Shown: positions 18,747 through 28,844, numbered from the stretch's first letter. The stretch is DNA of 64,000 nucleotides from CAYWWM01 sp965198025 (GCA_965198025.1 OZ240237.1:806001-870000), one strand, 5' to 3'. The notes: a model not told the origin generated them from the sequence alone. Numbers and translations are program-made.

Positions 18747-20342
18747 ATGATGAGCATCAAGAGAATTACCGGTCTGTGCCGGGTGAGCATTATTGCACTG
18801 CTGGTCCTGGGAAGCTTCTCCGTAACCGGGCGGTCGCAGAGCCTGGTAGAGGCGGTCAAGAACCAGAACCAGACGGCGGTCGCGTCTCTCATCGAACAGG
18901 GCGTCGACGTCAATGAGGCGGAGGGAGACGGCACGACCGCGCTGATCTGGGCGGTTCATGGGAGCGACGTGGAAACCGCCGACCTGCTGATCGGCTCCGG
19001 AGCAGACGTGAACCTGGCGAATGATTACGGACACACTGCCCTTTCGCAGGCGTGCACCAACGGCAATTCCATTCTGGCGCAGAAACTGCTGGATGCGGGC
19101 GCAAATCCGAATAGCGTTCTTTGGACTGGAGAGACGGTTTTGATGACCTGCTCCCATACGGGAGCTGCGGGTGGAGTCCAAGCCCTGCTGCAACATGGAG
19201 CAGACCTCCACGCAGCGGAGCAGGAGCGTGGGCAGACGGCTCTGATGTGGGCCGCAGCGCAGGGACATCCGAACGTCATCCGGGTTTTGCTGGAGCACGG
19301 GGCGGACCTCCATGCCCGGTCTCGCACGGTGGACCTGTACGAACCGCTGATAGCGGTTACCTACAGCAAGAATGTTTACCTGCCCGAGGTAAAAGGAGGA
19401 TTCACCCCGCTGATGTTCGCGGCCCAGTCGGGCGACCTGGAATCGGTGCAGGCGCTGGTGGAGGCGGGCGCAGATGTGAATGATGCCACACCCGATGATG
19501 GCAGCGCGCTGGTGCTGGCTGCCACCAACGGTCATGAAGAGGTGGGGCTATATCTGCTGGAAAAGGGTGCGGACCCCAATGCCGCCGACGGCTACGGGAT
19601 GACTGCTTTGCACTGGACGATGCAACAGGGAATCGCGTTTATTTACAGCAGGCCTTCTCGAACAGACCGGTTCTGGAATCACCGCAACTCGCCCGAGCTT
19701 GCCAAAGCGCTCTTGGTCCGGGGAGCGGACCCCAACGCGCGAATCGCGAAGGACTTTCTGCCCTGGGATATTCACCGCTATGCCCGAACGCTGGGCAACG
19801 AACTGCCGCAGGCTGATTTTGCCGGAGCGACGCCGTTTCTGTTGGCGGCTGCTTCCGGGGATGCCGACACAATGCGTTTCATGCTGGAGGCCAAGGCAAG
19901 TCCGGGGATAGCCACGCTGGAGGGGCTGACGCCGCTGATGGTGGCGGCGGGCGTGGGGCGCGAACGGAACGCGGCGACGGACGAGGAACGAGAGGGCTAT
20001 CTGGAAGCTCTCAAGCTGGCGCTGGACCTGGGCGGTGATGTAAACGCCAAAGGTCCCGGTGGCCGGGCGGCGGTGCATGGAGCGGCGATTCTAGGAGAAA
20101 CCGGAGTGCTGCGGATTCTGGCCGAAAACGGTGCTGACCTGGAGGCCGAGGACCAGTACGGCCAGACTCCGATGTCCATCGCACTGGGCGACCCGGGTCA
20201 GTTCTCCTACAAGCCGCTTCCCGGCGGCGAAACTGACCGCAGATTCCGCGAACTCGCCCCTCTGGAAGAGATCGCCGACTTTCTGCTCGAGTTGGGCGCC
20301 ACCCCCTATACGGGCCCCGTGGCGGATCGTTCCGGGCAATAG
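18747..20342 (+). CDS. Secreted ankyrin-repeat protein
   Basis: The 531-residue protein has a signal peptide (LLVLGSFSVTGRSQ) followed by roughly ten ankyrin repeats, for example GDGTTALIWAVHGSDVETAD, DYGHTALSQACTNGNSILAQ, GGFTPLMFAAQSGDLESVQA and GQTALMWAAAQGHPNVIRVL. AAGGAG and GGAGAAG precede the ATG. It lies 48 bp after the DUF1552 gene in the same direction and completes a recurrent three-gene cassette of haem protein, DUF1552 and ankyrin partner. It probably provides protein-protein contacts in the periplasm. Confidence 0.9.
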   Translation: MMSIKRITGLCRVSIIALLVLGSFSVTGRSQSLVEAVKNQNQTAVASLIEQGVDVNEAEGDGTTALIWAVHGSDVETADLLIGSGADVNLANDYGHTALSQACTNGNSILAQKLLDAGANPNSVLWTGETVLMTCSHTGAAGGVQALLQHGADLHAAEQERGQTALMWAAAQGHPNVIRVLLEHGADLHARSRTVDLYEPLIAVTYSKNVYLPEVKGGFTPLMFAAQSGDLESVQALVEAGADVNDATPDDGSALVLAATNGHEEVGLYLLEKGADPNAADGYGMTALHWTMQQGIAFIYSRPSRTDRFWNHRNSPELAKALLVRGADPNARIAKDFLPWDIHRYARTLGNELPQADFAGATPFLLAAASGDADTMRFMLEAKASPGIATLEGLTPLMVAAGVGRERNAATDEEREGYLEALKLALDLGGDVNAKGPGGRAAVHGAAILGETGVLRILAENGADLEAEDQYGQTPMSIALGDPGQFSYKPLPGGETDRRFRELAPLEEIADFLLELGATPYTGPVADRSGQ

Positions 20343-20554
20343 ACCAGTTCACTCTCGCAAGCGGCCGGAACCTTCAGACCTTGATTGGATTCGGATCTCA
20401 CAGATTCGGGGCTGTATTCCCACATCTGAAGCGGCAGAGTCGAGCACATCTCATTGGCTAAAATCAGGCTGAGTATTTGAATAACTGCGGAAGCCTTTCG
20501 GCTGTCCCCGGTTGGCAATCCCAGGCGTGATCGCTTGACTGACAGGGAGCGGAA

Positions 20555-22480
20555 ATGTTGAAAAGAGACTGGTGCATAAAATCGCTTGTGGGGCTGCTCT
20601 TCGTGGCGGCTCTAGCAGTACAGAATATCCAGCCCATCAGGGCACAGACGGGGCCTGCTACAGCTACGATCATCCTGCACCACGGGAATCTTTTGACGGT
20701 GGACGAGGATTTTTCCGTTGCGGAAGCTGTTGCTGTTGCCGGGAACAGAATCATTGCCGTCGGCACGAACGAGGAAGTCCTCCCCCTTGCCGGGCCAGAT
20801 ACCATCCTGTTGGATCTCAAAGGCCGTACGGTAGTTCCCGGCATGATCGATACCCATATCAACAACTGGAATGATCCAGGTCCGTACCGGGCGCCGTTGC
20901 CCGCAGACGATTACTGGGATATGCATCTGGATTGGCGCGCTGTTGTGAGCAAAGAGGATGTGCTGGCACAGATCCGGCAACTGATAGAGAGGCACAACCC
21001 CCCTGCCGGGCGCTGGCTGCTGTTCCACAATGAACCTCGCTCCGTGGCGCATAACAAGATTCTGCTGGACGATATGGATCGTTATGACCTGGATGAAGTC
21101 ATACCAGACAACCCCGCCGTTCTGACAATGGGCCTGCCGGCAGAGAACATGATCTTTGTGAACAGCAAGGCGATCGATCAGGTGTGGGGAGATTACGGAG
21201 ATTTCATCGGTAGGTATGGACGGTACTGGCTGGGCAACGATGGCCAGCCGGATGGGCACCTGGAAGCGCCTGCGACCCGTATCATCCTGAATCGCTACTT
21301 GCCTCGTGCTACGCCGGAGGTGATGGCTCCCGGATACAGGAAGGTTATGGAGGAGCTGAACGCACAGGGGATCACGACCATCTCCAACAAAATGCTGCTG
21401 CATGGAATCGAAGCCTACAGGCAACTGGAGAGAAGCGGGGAGCAGACGGTCCGGCTTGCCTATGGACTGGGGTGGGAGTATTTCGGCAACATCACCGATC
21501 CGAAGGAACTCGAGCAATTTCAGGGCCAGATCGGTTCCGGCACGGACATGATTTGGATGAACTCCGTTGCACCGTCATCGATCGACGGCAGCGGCACGCG
21601 AGCCTGCACGAACCAAAAGCGATCCGAAGCCTACGGGGAACTCAACACCTGGTTCCCCACCGGCCAGTGCCTCACCGACGATGAGTACCGGGGCGGTAGC
21701 GGACGAGCGGCTCCGATCAGCGGGAACTACTTCGAGGAATGGATCATGGCGATGGGAGACTACGGTCTGCGGCTGGCCAATGACCATGTGGCCGGAGACC
21801 GGACGGTAGCCAACCTGCTAACGATGATCGAAGAGATTCAGCAGCAACATGGGCCCGATGCGACGCGTGACTGGGCATTTGATCACTGCACCTTTATGAA
21901 CCCGGACGACATCGGGCGGGCGGTCCGTCTCGGAGTATCTTTCAGTTGCGCTCCCAAGTACATTCTGGGAGGCGCATCGGCTTCGCTGGCCTACGGCAAC
22001 GAGATGGCGAACACGTTTATCGTCCCGATCAAGAGCATGATCGAGGCGGGGGCGAAGGTGGCCTATGAATCCGGAACGGGCGCCTATATCTGGGCGGACC
22101 TGCAGTTGATGATTACTCGCCAGGATGCACAAGGGAGGGTCTGGGGGCCGCAAGAGCGGGTTGACCGGGCGACGGCGCTCCGAACGGCTACTCAATGGGC
22201 GGCCGACTATGTCCTCAAAGGAGACCGGCTCGGTTCGATAACCGTCGGGAAATTGGCCGACATGGTCGTGCTGGACAAAGATTATATGGCGATTCCCGAA
22301 GAGGCGCTGGGCGGGATCAAGCCGCTGATGACGATGGTGGATGGGCGGATCGTATTCGTCCACAACGATTTCTCGGCCGAGTACAATCTTCGGCCGGAAG
22401 GCGCCGTCATCAGTACCTATGAGGACCTGACGGAACGGCGCGGCGGCGCGTCTGCGCGCTCCGGCGAGGGTCTGCGCTGA
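20555..22480 (+). CDS. Secreted amidohydrolase, YtcJ-like, with altered metal-site residues
   Basis: The 641-residue protein has a signal peptide (LLFVAALAVQNIQPIRAQ) and an amidohydrolase TIM-barrel of the YtcJ/AepA type: VDEDFSVAEAVAVAGNRIIA, VVPGMIDTHINNW, NDHVAGDRTVAN and the C-terminal LGSITVGKLADMVVLDKDYM. The usual first metal motif HxH reads H-I-N here, and the catalytic-Asp region reads YESG where relatives have SD. It may therefore have an altered metal centre or be a diverged enzyme. GGGAG precedes the ATG. It faces a paralogue tail-to-tail. Confidence 0.85.
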   Translation: MLKRDWCIKSLVGLLFVAALAVQNIQPIRAQTGPATATIILHHGNLLTVDEDFSVAEAVAVAGNRIIAVGTNEEVLPLAGPDTILLDLKGRTVVPGMIDTHINNWNDPGPYRAPLPADDYWDMHLDWRAVVSKEDVLAQIRQLIERHNPPAGRWLLFHNEPRSVAHNKILLDDMDRYDLDEVIPDNPAVLTMGLPAENMIFVNSKAIDQVWGDYGDFIGRYGRYWLGNDGQPDGHLEAPATRIILNRYLPRATPEVMAPGYRKVMEELNAQGITTISNKMLLHGIEAYRQLERSGEQTVRLAYGLGWEYFGNITDPKELEQFQGQIGSGTDMIWMNSVAPSSIDGSGTRACTNQKRSEAYGELNTWFPTGQCLTDDEYRGGSGRAAPISGNYFEEWIMAMGDYGLRLANDHVAGDRTVANLLTMIEEIQQQHGPDATRDWAFDHCTFMNPDDIGRAVRLGVSFSCAPKYILGGASASLAYGNEMANTFIVPIKSMIEAGAKVAYESGTGAYIWADLQLMITRQDAQGRVWGPQERVDRATALRTATQWAADYVLKGDRLGSITVGKLADMVVLDKDYMAIPEEALGGIKPLMTMVDGRIVFVHNDFSAEYNLRPEGAVISTYEDLTERRGGASARSGEGLR

Positions 22481-22542
22481 TTGCAAGAATAGAAACAGCT
22501 TTCTTCTGCCTCTTTTGCCTCTTTTCAAGCCGCGCGCCGCTG

Positions 22543-24460
22543 CTAGTAGTTCGCCTGCGGTCCGCCCAACTCCACGGCAGCGCCCTGGGTCTCCATACCT
22601 AGTTCCCTTGCCAGGGAGGGAACCAGATGCACCACCTTGTCGCCCACCGAAGTCATTAGAATACGGATATTCTGAATATCTTCTTCCGGTATGGTGAGGT
22701 AATCGCGGTCCAGGACCAAGTAATCCGCGAACTTTCCGGGCTCGAGCGATCCCAGAACGTCCTCCTTCAATACATAATAAGCGCCGAAGATGGTTCCCAC
22801 CTTCAGGGCCTGTTCGCGGGAGACACGCTCGTCCGGCAGATAAACCTCGCCGTCCTGCGCCAGCCGTGAAATGGACCAGTACATGTCGTCGAAGACCGTT
22901 TCGGCGTCGGGGCTGGCCTCATAGGGCTTGTCCATCTCCATGCCGGTTCGTATGCCGGCCCTCAGAATGCTTTGGCGGGGGACAACCATCTTCAAGGCGG
23001 ACTCTCCGTAATCGCGCATCCAGCGGGGGGAATCTTGATAAGATAAAGAGGCTGCTACCGCCCACGGTCATTCCCAGTGAGGCCATGATAGGAACCTGGT
23101 CGGGCCGCGGCCAACCCTGCATGTGATCCGCCGTGTGGCGCTTGGAACGAACCTGCTCCATCGTTAAACCACCTTCGCGGCTGGCCTGAGTAATGAGCTG
23201 AAGAATGTAGTCGATCTCCACATCTCCAAACTGGTGCGATCCGATCAGCCGCCCACCATCCCTGACAACCTTGAATAAGGCGTTCCAGATAGGACCACCG
23301 GGTCTGTACTCTCCCACACACCCGCCGCCGGCCATCACCAGGTTGACATCGGTCGGGCGGTTTGGCAGTGGTATCAGGGAAACGCACCGTCCGGCAGTCT
23401 CGCCGGTGCCGAAATACCACATCCAGTCGGTTCCGGTACCCTGGCGGGTCGCCAGATCAGCGACAAAGAACGGGTCTTCAAACGTGTTCTCCCAGTAATA
23501 GTTCGGCGTGGCTCCATAGCCCCAGGCGATTCTGGCATCCAGGCGGCCTTCCTGATCGAGCTGCCGGTAGCTCTTGATAATGACCGGATGATGGTAGAGA
23601 AAACCACCAAAAGTAGTCTGTCCCAGGGCCGCCCACCAGGAGATGTCCAGCCGCAATCCTTCTTTCAAGTTTTCCGGAGGAGTAATGATCTCGCGTTCAA
23701 TGATCCTGGTGGCGGGGATGCCGCCGATGTTCCGGCCGGCCTTGGCCGTGGCAATCATGTTCTGGGCAAAAACGTGAACTGGAGCCTCTTCTTCCACCAC
23801 CTCGATCCCTCTCTGGTTCAGCATGGCGGCATTGGACTGCGACAGCACCATGGGACGCGACCGAACCAGGAAAGGATTCTCCGGCGCAATCTGGTCCAGC
23901 ATCTCCTTCGTGATCCGATTGCCCGGCCAGTCCATCAAATAGGGGTCATCCGGGCTGGCCTCGATATCCCACAGAAACAGAATCTTGACCCATTGGCCGG
24001 GCCTTGCCGCTGCCACTGCCTCCCGCGCCACCTCCGGGAATCTCTCCATCTGCTCCTGCGGCGTGCCATAGAGGAACCGCTGCACGACGAGCTCATCCGG
24101 GAGCACCTCTCGCATGATGTGCGGCGAGCTGTGCACCCAGTCCTGGGGATGGTTATGCACTCCGACGATGCCGGGAACCACAGTGCGTCCCTGCAGGTCT
24201 ATCTTGCGGGTCTGTGGGCCTGCCAGTGCCAGCATCTCGGAGTCGGTCCCCGTGGCCAGGATCTTGCCATCCCGGATGGCCATCGCCTGCACGATGTCAC
24301 CGATGTTCGACGTCAGTGAATCGTCGTTGACGGTAATGATCCTGGCGTTGTGCACGATCGTCTGCGGGTAACCCAGTATGGCTGCAATGTTGCTTTCCTG
24401 GCTCCAGCCTGTCGCCACAAAGGTCAGCAGGCAGAACAACAGGGCAGTTGTTTTCTGCAT
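22543..24460 (-). pseudogene. Secreted amidohydrolase paralogue interrupted by a one-base frameshift at a C6 run
   Basis: From ATG at 24460 (GGAGG upstream; signal peptide MQKTTALLFCLLTFVATGWS) the frame runs through a typical metal motif (VVPGIVGVHNHPQDW) to GMTVGGSSLFILS near 23045 and then becomes nonsense. The rest of the protein (PRWMRDYGESALKMVVP to LGSLEPGKFADYLVLDRDYL and the end) lies in another frame down to 22543. Dropping one C from the coding-strand C6 run (G6 at 23035-23040) joins the parts into about 638 residues, close to its 641-residue neighbour. It may be a sequence error, a recent mutation or phase variation. Confidence 0.8.
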
Positions 24461-24766
24461 GGTCTTCCTCCTTCCAGATACTGATCGCCACCTGAGGAAT
24501 GCTCCGGCGACCCCAAACATTTCATCTACCTACTTCGAACACTATTCTAACAGTTATGGGCACGGGCTGGCGGGGTACACGAACAGCGGGTCCGGGCGGA
24601 AAGGGCTAAACGGGCCAGTAAGAGCCTACACGGGTTGTCGCCGAAGACGAATGACCGTACCGGGTGTTCCAGAGACTGAATTGAGTTGCGTAGTGCCTTT
24701 GCCACTTGCTGATGATACGCTACCTTGTACTCGGCCAGTGGCCACTTTTTCGCTACAATCTAACAG
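24461..24766. other. Divergent intergenic region
   Basis: These 306 bp separate the divergent amidohydrolase and acyl-CoA ligase genes. I see the GGAGG of the minus-strand gene next to 24460 and a TACAAT box at about 24755 close to the ligase start. No gene, RNA or repeat is recognisable. Confidence 0.4.
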
Positions 24767-26437
24767 ATGTCTTCCAAGACTTGGCACAGCTTCTACGACC
24801 CCGGCGTTCCGCCGGTCCTCGAGTTCGAGGACATCACGCTGCCCGGCTTCCTCGATAGGAGTGCCTCTGAGTATCCGGACGCGACGGCGCTGATCTTCCT
24901 CAATCGGAAGATGACGTACCGGGAGCTCCAGGCGGACGTGGATCGGTTCGCCACGGCACTCGCGAAGCTGGGAGTTAGGCCGGGCACCCGCGTGGCCGTG
25001 CAACTGCCGAACCTCCCGCAGACGATGATTGCCTTCTACGCCGCGCTGTCGCTTGGCGCCACCGTGGTGATGACCAACCCGCTCTACGTCGAGCGGGAGA
25101 TCGAGCACCAGTGGAACGACGCCGGGTGCAAGGTGGCGGTCGTCGCCGACTTCCTGTTCGACCGGCGCATCGCGCACATCCGCGAGAAGCTGGCGGTCGA
25201 GCACTACATCATCGCCTCGATCCCCGACTTCCTCCGATTCCCGCTGAACCTGCTGGCGCCGCTCCGGCTGCGGCGTGCCGATCCACCGCTGATCGCGTCG
25301 GTCGAGCCCGGCCCGGGCGTGCACCGGATGCGGACCCTCATGAAGCAGACGGCGCCGGATCGCCCGCGCCCGCCGATCGCGATGGACGACATCGCGTTGC
25401 TGCAGTACACGGGCGGCACGACGGGCGTGGCCAAGGGGGCGATGCTGACGCACCGGAACCTGTCGTGCAACGTCCAGCAGGTGATCTCCTGGTTTGTGGA
25501 CGTGCGGCGGGGCGGGGAGGTCATGATGGGGGTCCTCCCGTTCTTTCACGTGTTCGGCCTGACGGTGGCCATGGCCTTCCCCATCAGTGTTGCCGGAGCA
25601 GTCGTGCTCATGCCGAACCCGCGGGACGTGCCGCAGCTCATCTCCAGTATCTCCAAGCACCGCGTCACGCTGTTTCCGGCCGTTCCGGCGATGTTCAACG
25701 CCATCGTCAACGCCAAGGGCATCGAGAAGCTGGATCTCACGAGCGTCCGGTCGTGCTTTTCCGGCTCGGCGCCGCTGCCGCCCGACATCCTGCAGCGCTT
25801 CGAGAAAATGACCGGCGGCAAGATCGTCGAGGGCTACGGCCTGACGGAGACCTCTCCGGTCACGCACGCCAATCCGCTCGACGGGCTGCGCAAGATCGGC
25901 AGCATTGGTGTGCCACTCCCCAACACTGACATGAAGGTCGTCAGCCTGGACGACGGGACGACGGAGGTGGGAGTCGGGGAACAGGGGGAACTGCTGTTGA
26001 AGGGGCCGCAGGTAATGCGCGGCTACTGGAATGCGTCGGAGCAGACCGCCGCCGCCTTCACCGACGGCTGGTTCCGCACGGGCGACATCGCCGCGGTCGA
26101 CACCGACGGCTACACCTTCATCGTCGGCCGGAAGAAGGACATGATCATCGCCGGAGGCTACAACATCTATCCGGACGAGATCGACGCCGTGTTGGTGGCG
26201 CATCCCGCCGTGCTCGAGGCGGCGACAGTCGGCATACCCGATCCCAAGCGGGGCGAGACGGTCAAGTCATTCGTCGTGCTGCGCCCCGGCCAGCGCGCAA
26301 CGGCGAACGAGCTGACCGAGTACTGCCGCCGCGAGCTCGCAGCCTACAAAGTGCCCCGCCTCATTGCATTTCTCGATGAACTTCCCAAGAGCAGCACCCT
26401 GAAGATTCTCCGCCGGGAACTGCGAGACCACGGATGA
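24767..26437 (+). CDS. Long-chain acyl-CoA ligase (AMP-forming), FadD-like
   Basis: The 556-residue enzyme activates a carboxylic acid, probably a fatty acid, to acyl-AMP and then acyl-CoA. Motifs in order are the P-loop YTGGTTGVAKGAMLTH (from residue 214), GYGLTETSP, GWFRTGDIAAVDTDGYTFIV and GRKKDMIIAGGYNIYP. The C-terminal motif reads KSSTLKILRREL, where relatives commonly have a glycine before the catalytic Lys; the Lys is kept. The length is normal. Codon use looks more GC-rich than in the flanking genes, and the neighbours are unrelated, so an independent origin is possible. Confidence 0.92.
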   Translation: MSSKTWHSFYDPGVPPVLEFEDITLPGFLDRSASEYPDATALIFLNRKMTYRELQADVDRFATALAKLGVRPGTRVAVQLPNLPQTMIAFYAALSLGATVVMTNPLYVEREIEHQWNDAGCKVAVVADFLFDRRIAHIREKLAVEHYIIASIPDFLRFPLNLLAPLRLRRADPPLIASVEPGPGVHRMRTLMKQTAPDRPRPPIAMDDIALLQYTGGTTGVAKGAMLTHRNLSCNVQQVISWFVDVRRGGEVMMGVLPFFHVFGLTVAMAFPISVAGAVVLMPNPRDVPQLISSISKHRVTLFPAVPAMFNAIVNAKGIEKLDLTSVRSCFSGSAPLPPDILQRFEKMTGGKIVEGYGLTETSPVTHANPLDGLRKIGSIGVPLPNTDMKVVSLDDGTTEVGVGEQGELLLKGPQVMRGYWNASEQTAAAFTDGWFRTGDIAAVDTDGYTFIVGRKKDMIIAGGYNIYPDEIDAVLVAHPAVLEAATVGIPDPKRGETVKSFVVLRPGQRATANELTEYCRRELAAYKVPRLIAFLDELPKSSTLKILRRELRDHG

Positions 26438-26564
26438 CCGAATAGATGGAGGAGGGGTGTTTTTTCAGGCCCTGATGCCGAAGAAACATAAGTAACTCCC
26501 AATGCCGTCCGAAGTGAGGGGCAAGATCATTGCGCATATCACACGCCAGACTTGCCCGCGCCTC

Positions 26565-27449
26565 TTAGCGAAGAGGGGAGTAAATGTTCCGGATCAGAGT
26601 CCGTTGAGAAAAGGGTAGATAAGCCAATCCGGCTGTAGCCGCTAGCGCCAGGCCAATCCCAATACTTAGCCCAGCCAACAGTGGAGATGCGGCCCAGAGA
26701 CTATCGAGGAAGAGCAGGGCCGGGAAGAGCCGCTGAAACTGCCGGCCTGCGGTCGGATGTGCCAATCCCACCGACGACACAAGGTACAAACGCACCGCAA
26801 TACCGCACATCGCGGTGATGACAATCAGCGATAGAATCTGGTTCGGCACAGCCGCCTCGAAAAATCCACTGAGGATTTCTCCCAAGTGCTCGATGTAGTA
26901 GAGCGTCGAGCAGTACAAGGCCAGATATCCCACTTGGATCACAACGAATAGAACACGTGAGATGCCGGCAGACAACAAGGCAGTTTCAGCTTCGCCGGAA
27001 CCCATCGGCGTAAGCGGTGGCCCCAGGTTGCTATCGGCTCTGGGCGGGTCCTTCGTTTGCTCGCTCGCGACTGGATCTACCGAAGGGCCTGTGTCAGCCA
27101 AGGCGTTCGGGGAGACACGTTCTACCGATCCGATGAAGCGATAGCCTTTGCGGGGTAACGTTTCGAGCAAGCGCGGATGTTCGGCGTCATCGTCCAAGAC
27201 CGTCCGGATCTTCTTGACCGCTGTGTTGATGGCATGATCGAACTCGACAAACTGGTCTTCTCCCCAAAGCTCCTCTCGAATTTCCGCACGCGTCACTAGT
27301 TTGCCCGCGCGTCTGACCAGAAGGACAAGCAGTTTGGCTGGTTGATCCTGTAGCCGCAGGCGCCGTCCGCTCTTGCTGAGTTCGCCTGTTTCTAGATCGA
27401 GTTCGAAAGAATCGAAGCGGAAATGCCCGGGTTGTTCATTCTGATCCAT
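26565..27449 (-). CDS. Membrane-bound winged-helix transcriptional regulator (ToxR/CadC-like)
   Basis: The 294-residue protein has an N-terminal OmpR/PhoB-type winged helix at about residues 10-108 (FDSFELDLETGELSKSGRRL; VTRAEIREELWG; YRFIGSVERV). A proline/serine-rich linker of about 50 residues follows, then about four hydrophobic helices (residues 160-285) instead of a sensory domain. This is the ToxR/CadC arrangement, a DNA-binding domain tethered to the membrane, although multiple helices are unusual. It is divergent from the phosphatidyltransferase operon 257 bp away, which is its likely target. Confidence 0.85.
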   Translation of the reverse strand: MDQNEQPGHFRFDSFELDLETGELSKSGRRLRLQDQPAKLLVLLVRRAGKLVTRAEIREELWGEDQFVEFDHAINTAVKKIRTVLDDDAEHPRLLETLPRKGYRFIGSVERVSPNALADTGPSVDPVASEQTKDPPRADSNLGPPLTPMGSGEAETALLSAGISRVLFVVIQVGYLALYCSTLYYIEHLGEILSGFFEAAVPNQILSLIVITAMCGIAVRLYLVSSVGLAHPTAGRQFQRLFPALLFLDSLWAASPLLAGLSIGIGLALAATAGLAYLPFSQRTLIRNIYSPLR

Positions 27450-27576
27450 TTCGCTTCATGCACGATAGAGCTCGAACCAGTGAACTCCTTAATAGCACAC
27501 CGTTCTGCAGGAGACAACAAAGCAAATGAAGCCAGTTAGTTAGCTGTTTAGAAACAATTCATAGAGGATCCATGCC

Positions 27577-27658
27577 GAGTCCATCAAGAATCGGCCCCGA
27601 GTGCATTGAGGCTTGAACTTCCCTGAGGCAGGATGGTCGCTGGATGGAGTCCATCAAG
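27577..27658. promoter_or_regulatory. 12-bp direct repeat and palindrome upstream of the CDP-alcohol transferase operon
   Basis: GAGTCCATCAAG occurs at 27577-27588 and again at 27647-27658. The second copy overlaps the perfect palindrome GATGGA-G-TCCATC (27643-27655). The site lies between the divergent regulator and its neighbour operon, so it is a candidate operator. This is inference from position and symmetry only. Confidence 0.4.
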
Positions 27659-27706
27659 GAGACGGACCTTGAATCGGGGAACGATTTGCCCCAGGGAGGC
27701 GCTTTT

Positions 27707-28393
27707 ATGAGTCTTTCGATCTCAATGCCGGGCCGGAACCCGGACATGACGCGTCAGCACGGAAGTCTGCTGGCGGGCATAGAAAAACGATGCCTTGTGT
27801 GGCTGGCCAAGCGCCTGCCGTGGTGGGTCCAACCGGACCACCTCACACTGCTTGCTTTGGCGTCGACGTTCATGGGCGGTGTGTCATATGCGGCAGTGCA
27901 ATGGTGGCCGCCCGCTCTTCTGGTAGTGAACGTCTGGCTAGTCATTAACTGGTTCGGAGACAGCCTGGATGGAACACTGGCTCGAGTTCGAAGCCGGGAG
28001 CGTCCCCGCTACGGCTTCTATGTCGATCACATGAGTGATTCCTTCGGTGTCCTTTTCTTGCTGGGAGGCTTGGCTCTGTCCGGCTATATGCAGCCAGGAG
28101 TTGCCTTAGCCCTGCTCATCATCTATCTGCTGCTCTCGATCAATCTATACTTGGCGGCATATTCTCTGGGCATCTTTCAGCTTTCATTTTGGCTATTCGG
28201 CCCTACGGAACTGAGGATCCTGCTCGGTGTTGGGAACCTCGTGGCATGGCTGCGGCCCACAGTACGTGTCCTTGGTATCGAACAGTCCTTTTTCGATGTA
28301 GCGGGCTTGGCCGCGAGTGCCGTAATGGCGTTGGTGCTGGTGGGCTCAGTCGCACGGAACACCTTGGCATTGTACCGGAGAGAAAGAGTGTGA
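27707..28393 (+). CDS. CDP-alcohol phosphatidyltransferase family membrane enzyme
   Basis: The 228-residue membrane protein transfers a phosphoalcohol from a CDP-linked donor to an alcohol acceptor, as in phospholipid or inositol-lipid synthesis. The family motif is complete: Asp85, Asp88-Gly89, Ala92-Arg93, Gly103, Asp107 and Asp111. About six hydrophobic helices surround it. ATG at 27707 has GGGAGG seven bases upstream and is preferred over ATG at 27644. Its stop overlaps the following GtrA start (TGATG). The substrate is unknown. Confidence 0.88.
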   Translation: MSLSISMPGRNPDMTRQHGSLLAGIEKRCLVWLAKRLPWWVQPDHLTLLALASTFMGGVSYAAVQWWPPALLVVNVWLVINWFGDSLDGTLARVRSRERPRYGFYVDHMSDSFGVLFLLGGLALSGYMQPGVALALLIIYLLLSINLYLAAYSLGIFQLSFWLFGPTELRILLGVGNLVAWLRPTVRVLGIEQSFFDVAGLAASAVMALVLVGSVARNTLALYRRERV

Positions 28394-28833
28394 TGCGCTG
28401 GCTAAAGTTCAGTGCTGTCGGTGCGATGGGTATGACAGTTCAGATCGCCATGCTTGCTGTTGGCGTTCATCTACTGGATTTGCACTACCTCCTGGCAACA
28501 TTGCTTTCGGTGGAGACGGCGCTGCTACACAACTTCGTTTGGCACGTGACTTGGACCTGGCCCGCACACACCGGCCTGCACCGGTGGCTGCTCGATTCCC
28601 TGTTGCGCTTTCAATTGATCACGGGAACCGTCTCCATAGCTGGTAATACTGGGCTCATGTGGATTCTCGTCGGAACGGCACAACTGGGACCGGTCCTCGC
28701 CAATCTGCTGTGTATCGGAGCATGTTCATTCCTGAACTTTGTTGCGTGCGACCGTTTCGTGTTTGCTCCTTTGTCCGTGGCTCCCCGTTCGCTGACGCCA
28801 CATGGAAACGCACGAACGGGTCTATTGAAATAG
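28393..28833 (+). CDS. GtrA-family membrane protein
   Basis: The 146-residue protein has four hydrophobic helices and matches the GtrA/DPMS group: MRWLKFSAVGAMGMTVQIAM, LLSVETALLHNFVWHVTWTW, and a C-terminal FLNFVACDRFVF. GtrA proteins are thought to flip or help use polyprenyl-linked sugars. The start overlaps the stop of the phosphatidyltransferase gene, showing translational coupling. Together they suggest assembly of a membrane-linked lipid or glycan. Confidence 0.85.
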   Translation: MRWLKFSAVGAMGMTVQIAMLAVGVHLLDLHYLLATLLSVETALLHNFVWHVTWTWPAHTGLHRWLLDSLLRFQLITGTVSIAGNTGLMWILVGTAQLGPVLANLLCIGACSFLNFVACDRFVFAPLSVAPRSLTPHGNARTGLLK

Positions 28834-28844
28834 GAGAAATCCTC

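Noticed and set aside
24626..26203. 525-codon open frame on the minus strand
   Set aside because: It is antisense to the acyl-CoA ligase with its full set of motifs. The frame is Arg/His/Asp-rich shadow sequence.
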